Origin: Caballeronia ptereochthonis
Lineage (GTDB): Bacteria; Pseudomonadota; Gammaproteobacteria; Burkholderiales; Burkholderiaceae
Length of the DNA stretch: 64,000 bases
Reading direction: 5' to 3'
Assembly: GCF_001545075.1 (NCBI RefSeq)
Contig: NZ_FCOB02000018.1
Span: 106,387 to 170,386 of the forward strand
Shown: one piece after another, positions 51,153 through 60,234 of the stretch
How the letters are laid out: every line of letters begins with the position of its first letter
How positions within the stretch are numbered: position 1 is the stretch's first letter
Made by a program: the position numbers and the translations under genes
The notes under the pieces: model-generated
Seen by the model: the letters and a program-made list of their open reading frames with translations, nothing else
The model's database searches: none
Told to the model about the DNA's origin: nothing

Positions 51153-52052
51153 ATGAGAATCGATCCCTACAGTCTTGAGCTCTTCATCTCGGTCGTCGAG
51201 GAAGGATCGATCGCGCGCGCCGCGAGCCGCAATCACATCGCGCCTTCGGCCTTGAGCAGGCGCATCGCGGATCTGGAATCGGCCATCGGCGCGGCGCTGC
51301 TGATTCGCTCGCCGTCGGGCGTGCAACTGACCGAAGCGGGCCAGCACGCCTATTCCAGCGCGCGCTCCATTCATGGCCAGCTCGAACGCATGGCGCGCGA
51401 GGTCCGGTCGATGAGCGGCCAGATCGCGGGCGTCGTGCGGCTGCATGCGAACGCATCGGCGATCGTGGGCTTTCTGCCCGAGCGGCTGAGGTCGTTCAAC
51501 GCGCGCTATCCGCTGGTTGACATCGCGCTGACCGAGCAGATCAGCGACGAAGTCATCCGCGCCTGTCTCGACGATCGCGCGGACGTCGGCATATCGGCGA
51601 GCACGAAAACGCCCGCAGGTCTGGAATCGTGGCACTTCGCCAACGATCCGCTGATGGTCGTGCTGCCGCCCGATCACGAACTCGCCTCGGCGGCCGCGTT
51701 GAGCTTCGCGGAAGCGATCCGCTTTCCGCTCGTCGCATTGCAGGCGGGCGGATCGCTCGATCAGACGCTCAAGGAGCACGCCGAGGCCGCGCGCGCGGCG
51801 CTCAACGTGACGGTGACCGTCAACAGCTTCGACGCGCAATGCCGCATGGTGGAGGCCGGGCTCGGCATCGGCATCGTGCCGACGAGCGCGGCTTCCGCGT
51901 TCGCGGGATCGCGCAATTTCGCGCGCGTGCCGTTGCGCGAGACCTGGGGCAGCGGCCGTTGCCTGCGCGTGCATGCGCCGCGCAAGTCCTCGCGGCTGAA
52001 GGCCGTGCAGGCGCTGATCGATACGCTGACCGGTTCCGAGGGTAAACGCTGA
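51153..52052 (+). CDS. LysR-family transcriptional regulator
   Basis: A 299-residue LysR-type regulator. The helix-turn-helix is SIARAASRNHIAPSALSRRI with DLESAIGAALLIRS, and the effector domain begins near residue 88. The ATG at 51153 has GAGAGG upstream. It starts 10 bases after the ampC stop and may be read through from it, but it precedes the hydro-lyase gene by 87 bases on the same strand and more likely controls that or a distant target. Confidence 0.88.
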   Translation: MRIDPYSLELFISVVEEGSIARAASRNHIAPSALSRRIADLESAIGAALLIRSPSGVQLTEAGQHAYSSARSIHGQLERMAREVRSMSGQIAGVVRLHANASAIVGFLPERLRSFNARYPLVDIALTEQISDEVIRACLDDRADVGISASTKTPAGLESWHFANDPLMVVLPPDHELASAAALSFAEAIRFPLVALQAGGSLDQTLKEHAEAARAALNVTVTVNSFDAQCRMVEAGLGIGIVPTSAASAFAGSRNFARVPLRETWGSGRCLRVHAPRKSSRLKAVQALIDTLTGSEGKR

Positions 52053-52139
52053 CATCGCATCTCGCGATGGCCCTTTTGCCGAACGAACACTTCGCGGCGG
52101 CACGGCTTTGCGTCTAGATTGGCGGCCAGGGAGAATGCG

Positions 52140-54110
52140 ATGGCCAGACTGGATATAAGCGGGCGGATGCTGTTTCTTTGCGCGGACCCGGCGAAAGTCG
52201 AGCGTCAGCTTGCGGGCGAGGATTTGTCGCCCGACGACGCCGGCGCGTTGCGCGACGACGTTTCCACCGACGAGATCACGCCGATCAGCGTGCTCACGCG
52301 CTTCGACGAGCGCCTCGGTCAGTGTCCGTATGTCGGCTTTCATGCGGGCGGCCGCAATCCGGTCGGCCACGACGCGGTTCGCGCCGGGCGCTTTCAGGTG
52401 ACGGTCGCGGGCAATCGCTACGGCAAGGGCTCGTCGCGCGAGCACAGTCCGCTCGCGGAATATCACGCGGGCATCCGCCTCGTCATCGCCCGCAGCTTCG
52501 AGCGCATCTACCGGCAGAACGCGGACAATCTGGGGCTTTTCACGTCGACGGATTTCGGGCTCATCGAGCGCATCCGGCGCGGAGAGGCGATCGATGTGGA
52601 GGAACTCGTCGCCGATCGCGATCCGCTGGCGGCGGCGATTCTCAAGAGCGGCGGCCTGTTGCGATACGGGCAGTCGCACATGCGGCGCGTGAGCGTCGGT
52701 CAGGTCACGAACGACGCTACGCCGCGCACGCTCGTCGAAAAGATACTCGCGCGCCGCGCACTGACGACCGATGCGACGGGCGCCTCACTGGAGCCGGGCA
52801 GCGGCGTCTTCGTGCGCGCGGACTGGCGCTTCATCCACGAGTACTACACCGGCATGGCCGCGCACATGCTGCACGCGACGTTCGGACGTCCTTTGACGCT
52901 TCGCGACCCGCACGGCATGCTCGCGTTCGAGGATCATCTGTCGTATTCGCATCGAAGCGAACTGCATGTGAAGAACGGCTTGCTGCCGAACGTGCGCGAG
53001 TTGTCGGAGGCGCATCGGGCGTTCGCGCGCGACTATGGCGTGCGCAATCACGGCTATCTGAACGAAGCGAACAGCGGCATCGACGAAGGCTCGGAAGGCA
53101 TCTCGCACGCGATGATGGCCGAGCGTTATGCGTTGCCGGGTCAGATCGTGGCGGGCACGGATTCGCATACGCCGCATAGCGGCGCGCTGGGCTGCGTGGC
53201 CTTCGGCGTCGGCACGACCGACATGGCCAACGCGTTCGTCACGGGCGCGGTACGCATGACCGTGCCGCAATCGTTGCGGATCGAACTGCATGGGCCGATT
53301 CCCGCGGGCGTGACGGCGAAGGACATCGTGCTGCATCTGCTCGCGGACGCGCGGATTCGCGCAGGTGTGGGCGTGGGCAAGGTATTCGAGTTCGCGGGCA
53401 CGGCCATCGCGAGCCTCTCCACCGACGAGCGCACGACGCTCACCAACATGACGGCGGAGCTCGGCGGCTTCACCGGCATCGTCGCGCCGGATGAAGAGAC
53501 AGTGCGCTTCCTGAAGGAACGTCGCGGCATCGACTTCACGATCGAACCGTGGATGCGAAGCGACGAGGGCGCGCGCTATGCCGATGTGATCGGCATCGAT
53601 TGCGCGCGACTCACGCCGATGCTCGCCGCGCCCGGCGATCCGGGCAATGGCGTCGCGCTTCAGGCACTCGATGAAAGGCCGCGCATCGACATCGCGTATG
53701 GCGGCTCCTGCACGGCGGGCAAGCGTGAGGACTTCGATCACTACCACCAAGTGCTCTCGTGGGCGGCGGCGCGCGGGCTTCGCGTGCCGGATGGCGTGAA
53801 GCTGTATCTGCAATTCGGCACGCAGGACGTGCGCGACTATTGCACCGCGCGAGGCTATGTCGAGGCCTTCGAACGCGTCGGCGCGATTCTGCTTCAGCCA
53901 TCGTGCGGTGCGTGCGCGAACTGCGGACCGGGATCGTCGACGGATGCGGCGCAGGTGAGCATCAGCGCGACCAATCGAAACTTTCCTGGCCGCTCGGGTC
54001 CGGGAAAAGTGTGGCTCGCGAGTCCGCCGACGGTCGCGGCGAGCGCGCTGCTCGGGAGCATCGCGTCGTTCGCGGAATTGCAGGCGCGCTTCGAAGGGGA
54101 TGCGAACTGA
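52140..54110 (+). CDS. Aconitase-superfamily hydro-lyase, LeuD-LeuC-type domains fused in one chain
   Basis: A 656-residue protein. The N-terminal part (about residues 30-190) is a swivel domain like LeuD: GRFQVTVAGNRYGKGSSREH. The C-terminal part (about 210-656) is the iron-sulfur catalytic domain: VAGTDSHTPHSGALG, GGSCTAGKREDF and SCGACANCGPG, whose three cysteines should hold a 4Fe-4S cluster. Aconitase A has the reverse order; AcnB has the swivel first but also a HEAT domain that is absent here. It probably isomerises or hydrates a tricarboxylic or 2-hydroxy-dicarboxylic acid. AGGGAG precedes the ATG at 52140. Confidence 0.83.
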   Translation: MARLDISGRMLFLCADPAKVERQLAGEDLSPDDAGALRDDVSTDEITPISVLTRFDERLGQCPYVGFHAGGRNPVGHDAVRAGRFQVTVAGNRYGKGSSREHSPLAEYHAGIRLVIARSFERIYRQNADNLGLFTSTDFGLIERIRRGEAIDVEELVADRDPLAAAILKSGGLLRYGQSHMRRVSVGQVTNDATPRTLVEKILARRALTTDATGASLEPGSGVFVRADWRFIHEYYTGMAAHMLHATFGRPLTLRDPHGMLAFEDHLSYSHRSELHVKNGLLPNVRELSEAHRAFARDYGVRNHGYLNEANSGIDEGSEGISHAMMAERYALPGQIVAGTDSHTPHSGALGCVAFGVGTTDMANAFVTGAVRMTVPQSLRIELHGPIPAGVTAKDIVLHLLADARIRAGVGVGKVFEFAGTAIASLSTDERTTLTNMTAELGGFTGIVAPDEETVRFLKERRGIDFTIEPWMRSDEGARYADVIGIDCARLTPMLAAPGDPGNGVALQALDERPRIDIAYGGSCTAGKREDFDHYHQVLSWAAARGLRVPDGVKLYLQFGTQDVRDYCTARGYVEAFERVGAILLQPSCGACANCGPGSSTDAAQVSISATNRNFPGRSGPGKVWLASPPTVAASALLGSIASFAELQARFEGDAN

Positions 54111-54138
54111 CGCGGTCAGTTCGCTGCAAGCGGCGAAG

Positions 54139-55440
54139 TCAAAGCGACCGCTCTATCGCCTTGCCGAGCAACTCGAGACCCAGATCGATCTCGTCCTCGC
54201 TCACGGTCAGCGGCGGCGCGATCCGGAACACGCCGCCCATGCCGGGCAACTGGACGATGTTCATGCTGAGCCCGAGATTCATGCACTCGCGCGTGATCTT
54301 CGCGCCCAATCCATCGGCAGGCTCTTTCGTGCGGCGGTCCTTCACGATCTCCACGCCCAGCAGCAAGCCTCGTCCGCGCACGTCGCCGATGCAGTCGAAG
54401 CGCTCCATCAGATCCAGCAGGCCCCGCCTGAGCCGCTCGCTCATCACGCCCGCACGCGCGACCAGCCCCTCGCGCTCGACCACGTCCAGCACGCGCAGGC
54501 CGACCGCCGCGGGAAGCGGATCGGACACGTGCGTCGTATAGAACAGATAGCCCCGTTCATGCGCGCGCTCCTCGATTTCCGCGGAAGTCAACACGGCCGC
54601 GAGTGGCAGGCCGGCGCCCAGCGTCTTCGAGAGCGTGAGAATGTCGGGCGTGACGCCGTCGCGCTGGCAGGCGAACATCGTGCCCGTGCGCCCGATGCCG
54701 GTCTGCGCCTCGTCGAGGATCAACAGCATGCCGCGCTCCTCGCACTTGCGCTTGAGTGCCGCCATATAGCCTTCCGGAAGCTCGATGATCCCGCCGGAGC
54801 TCAGGATCGGCTCCGCAATGAAAGCCGCGAGATTGCCGCTCGACTGGCGATCGACGAGATCGAACGCGTAGTCCAGTTCCGCGAGGTAGTCGTACTTGCC
54901 GTTGCGCTCGAACTGCGGCCGATACGTAAAGGGCGCGGGAATCGCGAATGAACCGACGGCCGCGGGACCGACGCCCTTGCGCCCGGCGCTGTACGTCGCG
55001 GATGCCGCATGGCCCGTCATGCCGTGCCACGACTGGGCAAAGCCGACGACTTCGTATCCTCCGGTGACGAGCTTCGCCATGCGGATGGCGGCCTCGTTCG
55101 ACTCCGCGCCGGTGCTGAGCAGCAGTGCCCGGTCGAGGCCGTCGGGCGAGATTTCGGCCAGACGGGTGGCCAGGTCCACTACCGGCCGCGAGAGCATGCC
55201 GCTGAAGAGATGGTCCAGCTTGCCGGCGTATTCGCTTATGACCGAGACGATTTCCGGATGGCTGTGACCCAGCACCGCGCTCATCTGTCCCGAAGTGAAA
55301 TCCAGGATCGCGCGGCTGTCCGCGTCATAGACGAAGCTTCCCTGGGCGCGCTCGATGATCATCGGCTGGAACGTGGCGCCGTAGCGAATCAGATGTTCTT
55401 GGGCGTTGCGCCAAAAGCCTGCGTCGTTGTTCAGGGACAC
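54139..55440 (-). CDS. dgdA: 2,2-dialkylglycine decarboxylase
   Basis: A 433-residue PLP enzyme that decarboxylates and transaminates 2,2-dialkylglycines such as 2-aminoisobutyrate with pyruvate. It has the class III aminotransferase core with PLP lysine Lys272 (TLSKTLGAG), ILDEAQTGIGRTG, and the active-site Gln52 and Trp138 (QSWHG) known for the Burkholderia cepacia enzyme. As far as I recall that sequence, the match is close along the whole length. The start is GTG at 55440 with GGGAGAAG upstream. A LysR gene is divergent, matching the known dgdA-dgdR pair. Confidence 0.95.
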   Translation of the reverse strand: MSLNNDAGFWRNAQEHLIRYGATFQPMIIERAQGSFVYDADSRAILDFTSGQMSAVLGHSHPEIVSVISEYAGKLDHLFSGMLSRPVVDLATRLAEISPDGLDRALLLSTGAESNEAAIRMAKLVTGGYEVVGFAQSWHGMTGHAASATYSAGRKGVGPAAVGSFAIPAPFTYRPQFERNGKYDYLAELDYAFDLVDRQSSGNLAAFIAEPILSSGGIIELPEGYMAALKRKCEERGMLLILDEAQTGIGRTGTMFACQRDGVTPDILTLSKTLGAGLPLAAVLTSAEIEERAHERGYLFYTTHVSDPLPAAVGLRVLDVVEREGLVARAGVMSERLRRGLLDLMERFDCIGDVRGRGLLLGVEIVKDRRTKEPADGLGAKITRECMNLGLSMNIVQLPGMGGVFRIAPPLTVSEDEIDLGLELLGKAIERSL

Positions 55441-55499
55441 GGTGCTTCTCCCGGCGAATGATGGAAAGAACTTGCAGTCTAGACGGCCCTCTGGTTTTA

Positions 55500-55517
55500 T
55501 AGAAACGAATAGTTCTA
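55500..55517. promoter_or_regulatory. Inverted repeat in the dgdA-dgdR gap
   Basis: TAGAAACGAATAGTTCTA has perfect five-base arms separated by eight bases and ends directly before the dgdR ATG. It is a plausible DgdR site for autoregulation. Confidence 0.5.
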
Positions 55518-56402
55518 ATGCCGGCCAGAAGAGGGGCTAATATCTTGAGCCTTTCGCTTGAGATCGATCTGTTGCGCTCGTTTGCCGTCATCGCCGAAGT
55601 GCGGGCGCTGAGCCGCGCGGCCGAACGGATCGGCCGGACCCAATCCGCGCTGAGTCAGCAGATGAAGCGGCTCGAGGAAATCGTCGATCAACCCTTGTTT
55701 CGGCGCACCGGGCGCGGGGTCGTGCTGACGAACCCCGGCGAGCGGCTGCTCGTCCACGCCCAGCGCATTCTGCGCCTGCACGACGAGGCGATGGCCGATC
55801 TGTGCGGCAAGGGGCTGTCGGGCAACATCCGCTTCGGCTGTCCGGACGATTATGCCGCCGTCTTTTTGCCTTCGCTGCTGCGGCAGTTCTCGAGCCGGCA
55901 TCCGCATGCGCTCGTCGAGGTCGTGTGCGGGCCTACGCCGAGACTGCTCGAACAACTGGACATGCGTGCGCTGGATCTCGCGATGATCTCGTTGCCCGAA
56001 GCCGCCCCGAACGTCGACGTCATTCGACGCGAGCAACTGGTGTGGATCGGCTACCCGGGGATGGACGCCGCGCACTTCGATCCCTTGCCGCTGGCGCTCT
56101 CCGACCCCGATACGCTCGATCACACCGCGGCCTGCGACGTGCTGAAGCGCGCGGGCAGGGCTTACCGCATCGCTTATGCGAGCAGCAGTCTCGCGGGTCT
56201 TACCGCGCTCGTTCGTTCGGGACAGGCGTTCGCCGTCATCACGCGGACCGCGGTGCCGCCGGATCTTTGCGTGCTCGATGCGGATCCGGAGCTTCCGGCG
56301 TTGCCGAGCGTCGGCATTTCGCTGAAATTCGAGCGCGGGCGTCCGTCGCCCCTGACCGCGGCTTTCGCGGCGCACATCAGGGCGAAGCTTCCCTTGCTGT
56401 GA
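55518..56402 (+). CDS. dgdR: LysR-family regulator of dgdA
   Basis: A 294-residue LysR regulator. The helix-turn-helix is ALSRAAERIGRTQSALSQQM, and the effector domain begins near residue 95 (GNIRFGCPDDYA). It is divergent from dgdA with 77 bases between, the same layout and size as the described DgdR repressor that senses 2-methylalanine. An alternative downstream start at the second Met is not supported. Confidence 0.9.
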   Translation: MPARRGANILSLSLEIDLLRSFAVIAEVRALSRAAERIGRTQSALSQQMKRLEEIVDQPLFRRTGRGVVLTNPGERLLVHAQRILRLHDEAMADLCGKGLSGNIRFGCPDDYAAVFLPSLLRQFSSRHPHALVEVVCGPTPRLLEQLDMRALDLAMISLPEAAPNVDVIRREQLVWIGYPGMDAAHFDPLPLALSDPDTLDHTAACDVLKRAGRAYRIAYASSSLAGLTALVRSGQAFAVITRTAVPPDLCVLDADPELPALPSVGISLKFERGRPSPLTAAFAAHIRAKLPLL

Positions 56403-56606
56403 GCGACAGGCGGCGGTAACGCGGCGATTCAGGCAAACGATTGACTATGCGGGCTCGTGTTCATCGCGTATGCGCTGAAGCCCTGATTCCCCGAGCGGCG
56501 GTTATCATGGCGGGCGGCGTCGGCAGCCGTCATGCGTGCCGCCGCTTTCATTCGAATAACAACTCAAGCCTGATCGCGGTGGATCGATACATCCGCCCAA
56601 GGATTC

Positions 56607-57653
56607 ATGCGTCCGACATTTCTTTCTGATCGGCGCGCCACGAGACGCGGCGTGCTCCTGGCCGCGTCGATCGCATGCGGCGGTTTTGCAGCGGCGGTTC
56701 ATGCGCAAAGCGTCGTCACACTCTATGGAACGATCGACACCAGCATCGAGGTCACCAATCCCGGTTCGTCGTGGACGCCGCGCATGGACTCGGGCGCGTA
56801 TCGCGGTTCCCGATTCGGCTTGCGCGGCGCGGAGCCGCTGAGTTCGGACACGCGCCTTCTGTTCGATCTGGAGAGCGGCTTCAGTTCCGCCGACGGCACG
56901 TTCGCCACGGCCAACACCATCTTCAACCGCCAGGCGTGGATCGGTCTCGGCGCGCCCTGGGGCGAAGTTCGCATGGGTCGTCAGTATTCGCCGATCTATA
57001 TTCCCTTCAAGGGGCAACTCGATGCGTTCGGCGCGGGCACCATCGCGTCGGGTCTCAACAACCTGTCGAAGATCACGCCTTATACGGATAACGGCATCGC
57101 CTGGCTTTCGCCCGACATCCACGGGTTCTCGACGACGCTCATGCTCGCGTTGCGCGACAGCGGCGACGGCAATGGACTGTCCGGTTCCTACGAGACATTC
57201 GCCTATCACAACGGACCGTTTCGCATCTCCTATGCGCATCAGCAGACGAACGGCAGCGGGGCATTGCGCTCGAATCTCGGCGGCGTGTCGTATCGCGTCG
57301 GCAAGGCGACTGCATTCGTTGCCTTCTTCAACGGCGACGGCGGCTCGCCGCGATATCACGACGATGGCCTTTCCGTATCGATGCGTTATGCGGTTTCGTC
57401 GCGCCTGAGGGCTTCGCTCGGTTACACGTACGCGCGCGACCGGTCGGGCGGCGACGACGATGCAGACCAGTTCAGCGTGGCGTGCGAATACGATGTGTCG
57501 CCGAAGCTACTGCTCTACGCGAGCGGTGCGATGCTGCGCAATCGCGGCGACGCGACGTTCACGCTTCGCGGGGTGAACGTCGCCGGGATTCCGGCGGCAT
57601 ATCCGGGAGCGCCGGTTCGCGGTGTGCAGGTGGGGATGATCGAGCAGTTCTAG
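56607..57653 (+). CDS. Outer-membrane porin (Burkholderia Gram-negative porin family)
   Basis: A 348-residue general porin. It has a signal peptide (RRGVLLAASIACGGFAAA, then VHAQS), the family start SVVTLYGTIDTSIEV, SRFGLRGAEPLSSDTR, and RQAWIGLGAPWGEVRMGRQY. It ends in QF with an aromatic terminal residue, as outer-membrane barrels do. It is on its own, 204 bases after dgdR. Solute preference unknown. Confidence 0.9.
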   Translation: MRPTFLSDRRATRRGVLLAASIACGGFAAAVHAQSVVTLYGTIDTSIEVTNPGSSWTPRMDSGAYRGSRFGLRGAEPLSSDTRLLFDLESGFSSADGTFATANTIFNRQAWIGLGAPWGEVRMGRQYSPIYIPFKGQLDAFGAGTIASGLNNLSKITPYTDNGIAWLSPDIHGFSTTLMLALRDSGDGNGLSGSYETFAYHNGPFRISYAHQQTNGSGALRSNLGGVSYRVGKATAFVAFFNGDGGSPRYHDDGLSVSMRYAVSSRLRASLGYTYARDRSGGDDDADQFSVACEYDVSPKLLLYASGAMLRNRGDATFTLRGVNVAGIPAAYPGAPVRGVQVGMIEQF

Positions 57654-58095
57654 ACGCACATATTGGGTCGGCGTCGCGAGCGGCTATTTCCTGGCTGTGA
57701 GGTTTCCAGGCCTGTTCCGACGCATCACGCGCCGGAGCCGAAAACATGAATGACAACACCGCTTCTTGATTTTAAGAGAATTAAAAATTTTAAAGACTGC
57801 CGATTGTCAGTGTTTTTGGCCTAAAGGTTTATCCCCATTTCTCTTGAAATAAACCCCCTTTAAGTTTCGCCCGCCGAGCAAGCGCTACTGTGCGACCGTT
57901 CGTGGTAGCGCGCGAATATCGGATATGTCAGGCCACTTCTCCTGCGTGTCCGCGCCCTGAACGATATTCGAAACCGCTTGAATCCGAAGCGGAAACGCAT
58001 ATCGTTGATATTCGGTTGGTGTTAAGGCCGCGCCCGGATTTCCAATATGCGACCGATAAAAGCATCCCCATAGGCAATAAGAGTAAGTTTCTCGA
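57654..58095. other. A+T-rich intergenic region before the secretion genes
   Basis: No gene is supported. From about 57765 to 57865 the DNA is much richer in A+T than anything else in the window, with runs such as TTAAAAATTTTAAAG. Base composition returns only gradually. It marks a break between the porin and the type I secretion genes and is a likely promoter region, perhaps silenced by an H-NS-like protein. Confidence 0.5.
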
Positions 58096-60234
58096 ATGTT
58101 AAAAAGTAAGGAAATGGAGTCTGCGTCAACCGAGGATGATCCGGGAATTGCAGCATTAATTATTATCGCGCGGTTTCACGACATCGCCGCTGATGCCGCT
58201 CAGTTGAAACATCAGGCGGCGAACGACAAGGGCCGGTTCACCGACAAGGACTTGGTCCGTGCAGCCCGTACGCTTGGACTTAAGGCTCGAACCGTTGCGC
58301 TTCGTCCGGCGACGCTCGGCACTGTGCCTATGCCCGCACTCGTTTTGGGTCGCGAGGGGCGTCATGTGATCCTCGCCAAAACGGATGGAAAAACCGGCTT
58401 GGTGCTGGAACCCGGTGCCGTTGCTCCGAAGATCGAACCTTTAGACGAAGTGATTGCGCGATCCGACGGGCGGATGATCTTGTTTGCGTCGCGTGCATCG
58501 CTCGCTGGCGAGTTGGCGCGCTTCGACTTCTCATGGTTCATTCCCGCCATCGTCCGCTACCGCGTACTACTGCTCGAAGTGCTGGGCGTGTCGCTGGTCC
58601 TGCAACTCTTCGGCCTGGTATCGCCGCTGATGTTTCAGGTGGTCATGGACAAGGTGCTGGTGAATCGCACCTACAGCACGCTAAACGTCGTGTGTGTCGC
58701 GCTGCTGGTGAGTTCGATCTTCGAGGTCTTGCTAACGGGGCTTCGGAACTACGTGTTCTCCCACACGACGAACCGCATCGATGTCGAGCTCGGCGCCCGG
58801 TTGTTCCGGCATCTCGTCGCGCTGCCGCTCGGCTACTTTGGCGCGCGGCGCGTGGGTGACACTGTGGCGCGTGTCCGCGAACTGGAAAACATTCGCAACT
58901 TCCTCACAGGCCAGGCGCTGACCGCATTCATCGACCTGATGTTCTCGGTCGTTTTCATCGCCGTGATGTGTGTGTACAGCGTCTGGCTGACGCTGCTCGT
59001 GGTGGCTTCCCTGCCGCTCTACGCGGTAATCTCCGGCGGGCTGATGCCGGCTTTTCGTGCGAGGCTGAACGAGAAATTTGCGCGCGGCGCGGACAGCCAG
59101 TCGTTTCTGGTCGAGTCCGTCTCGGGCGTCGAGACGCTCAAGGCGATGGCGGTCGAGCCGCAGTTCATCCGCCGCTGGGAGTCGCAGCTCGCGGCTTACG
59201 TCAGCGCAGGCTTTCGCGTGAGCCAGCTCGGTAATATCGGCCAGCAGTTGATTCAACTGGTCGGCAAGCTGGTTTCGCTCGGCACGCTGTTCTTCGGTGC
59301 GCGCTTCGTGATCGACGGCCAGCTCTCCGTTGGCGAGCTCGTCGCTTTCAACATGATGGCGCAGCGCGTGAGTGGACCGGTGCTGCGCCTCGCCCAGTTG
59401 TGGCAGGACTTCCAGCAGATCGGCATCTCGATGCAACGCCTCGGCGACATCCTGAATACGCGCTCCGAGTTGCCGCAAAGCCGGCAGGCGTTACCGGCGA
59501 TTCGCGGCGAAATCGCGTTTGAGAATATCCGCTTCCGCTATCGAGCGGACGGGCCGCTCATCATCGATGGCGTGTCGATGAAGATTGGCGCGGGACAGGT
59601 GATCGGCATCGTGGGGCGTTCAGGGTCGGGCAAAAGCACGCTCACCAAGCTGTTGCAGCGACTCTATCTGCCCGAACAAGGAACGGTGCGCATCGACGGT
59701 GTCGATCTTGCGCTCGCCGATCCCGCCTGGCTGCGCAGACAGATCGGCGTAGTGCTGCAGGAGAACTTGCTGTTCAACCGCACCGTGCGCGAGAACATTG
59801 CTCTCACCGATCCCGGAGCGCCGCTGGAGGCCGTGATCCATGCGGCAACGCTGGCGGGCGCGCATCAGTTCATCTGCGAGCTGCCCGAAGGATATGACAC
59901 GGTCGTTGGCGAGCACGGCAGCAACCTCTCGGGCGGGCAGCGCCAGCGGCTGGCCATCGCCCGCGCCCTGCTGAACGACCCGCGCATCCTGATTTTCGAC
60001 GAGGCGACCAGTGCGCTCGATTTCGAAACCGAGCGTGTCATCCGCGAGAACATGAGGATGATCTGCGCGGGACGCACGGTCATCATCATCGCGCATCGTC
60101 TGAGCGCGGTGCGCCACGCGCACGGAATCATCGCGATGGATCGCGGGCGCATCGTGGAGCACGGCAATCATGACTCCCTGTTGGCGCACGGCGGCTTATA
60201 TGCGCATCTCGTTTCTCTGCAGGACGCCGCCTGA
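58096..60234 (+). CDS. Type I secretion system ABC transporter (HlyB/LktB type)
   Basis: A 712-residue inner-membrane exporter. Residues 10-140 form a C39-peptidase-like domain without the catalytic Cys (GIAALIIIARFHDI), as in RTX-type exporters that bind but do not cut the substrate. A six-segment membrane domain follows (about 160-440), then an ATPase domain with GRSGSGKSTL, LSGGQRQRLAIARAL and ILIFDEATSALD. The start is ATG 58096; an ATG six codons later has too short a spacer. It overlaps the HlyD gene by one base (TGATG). Confidence 0.93.
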   Translation: MLKSKEMESASTEDDPGIAALIIIARFHDIAADAAQLKHQAANDKGRFTDKDLVRAARTLGLKARTVALRPATLGTVPMPALVLGREGRHVILAKTDGKTGLVLEPGAVAPKIEPLDEVIARSDGRMILFASRASLAGELARFDFSWFIPAIVRYRVLLLEVLGVSLVLQLFGLVSPLMFQVVMDKVLVNRTYSTLNVVCVALLVSSIFEVLLTGLRNYVFSHTTNRIDVELGARLFRHLVALPLGYFGARRVGDTVARVRELENIRNFLTGQALTAFIDLMFSVVFIAVMCVYSVWLTLLVVASLPLYAVISGGLMPAFRARLNEKFARGADSQSFLVESVSGVETLKAMAVEPQFIRRWESQLAAYVSAGFRVSQLGNIGQQLIQLVGKLVSLGTLFFGARFVIDGQLSVGELVAFNMMAQRVSGPVLRLAQLWQDFQQIGISMQRLGDILNTRSELPQSRQALPAIRGEIAFENIRFRYRADGPLIIDGVSMKIGAGQVIGIVGRSGSGKSTLTKLLQRLYLPEQGTVRIDGVDLALADPAWLRRQIGVVLQENLLFNRTVRENIALTDPGAPLEAVIHAATLAGAHQFICELPEGYDTVVGEHGSNLSGGQRQRLAIARALLNDPRILIFDEATSALDFETERVIRENMRMICAGRTVIIIAHRLSAVRHAHGIIAMDRGRIVEHGNHDSLLAHGGLYAHLVSLQDAA

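Noticed and set aside
57765..57865. A+T-rich block as an insertion sequence or phage remnant
   Set aside because: No terminal repeats, transposase or integrase fragment or tRNA attachment site is visible; only the base composition is unusual.
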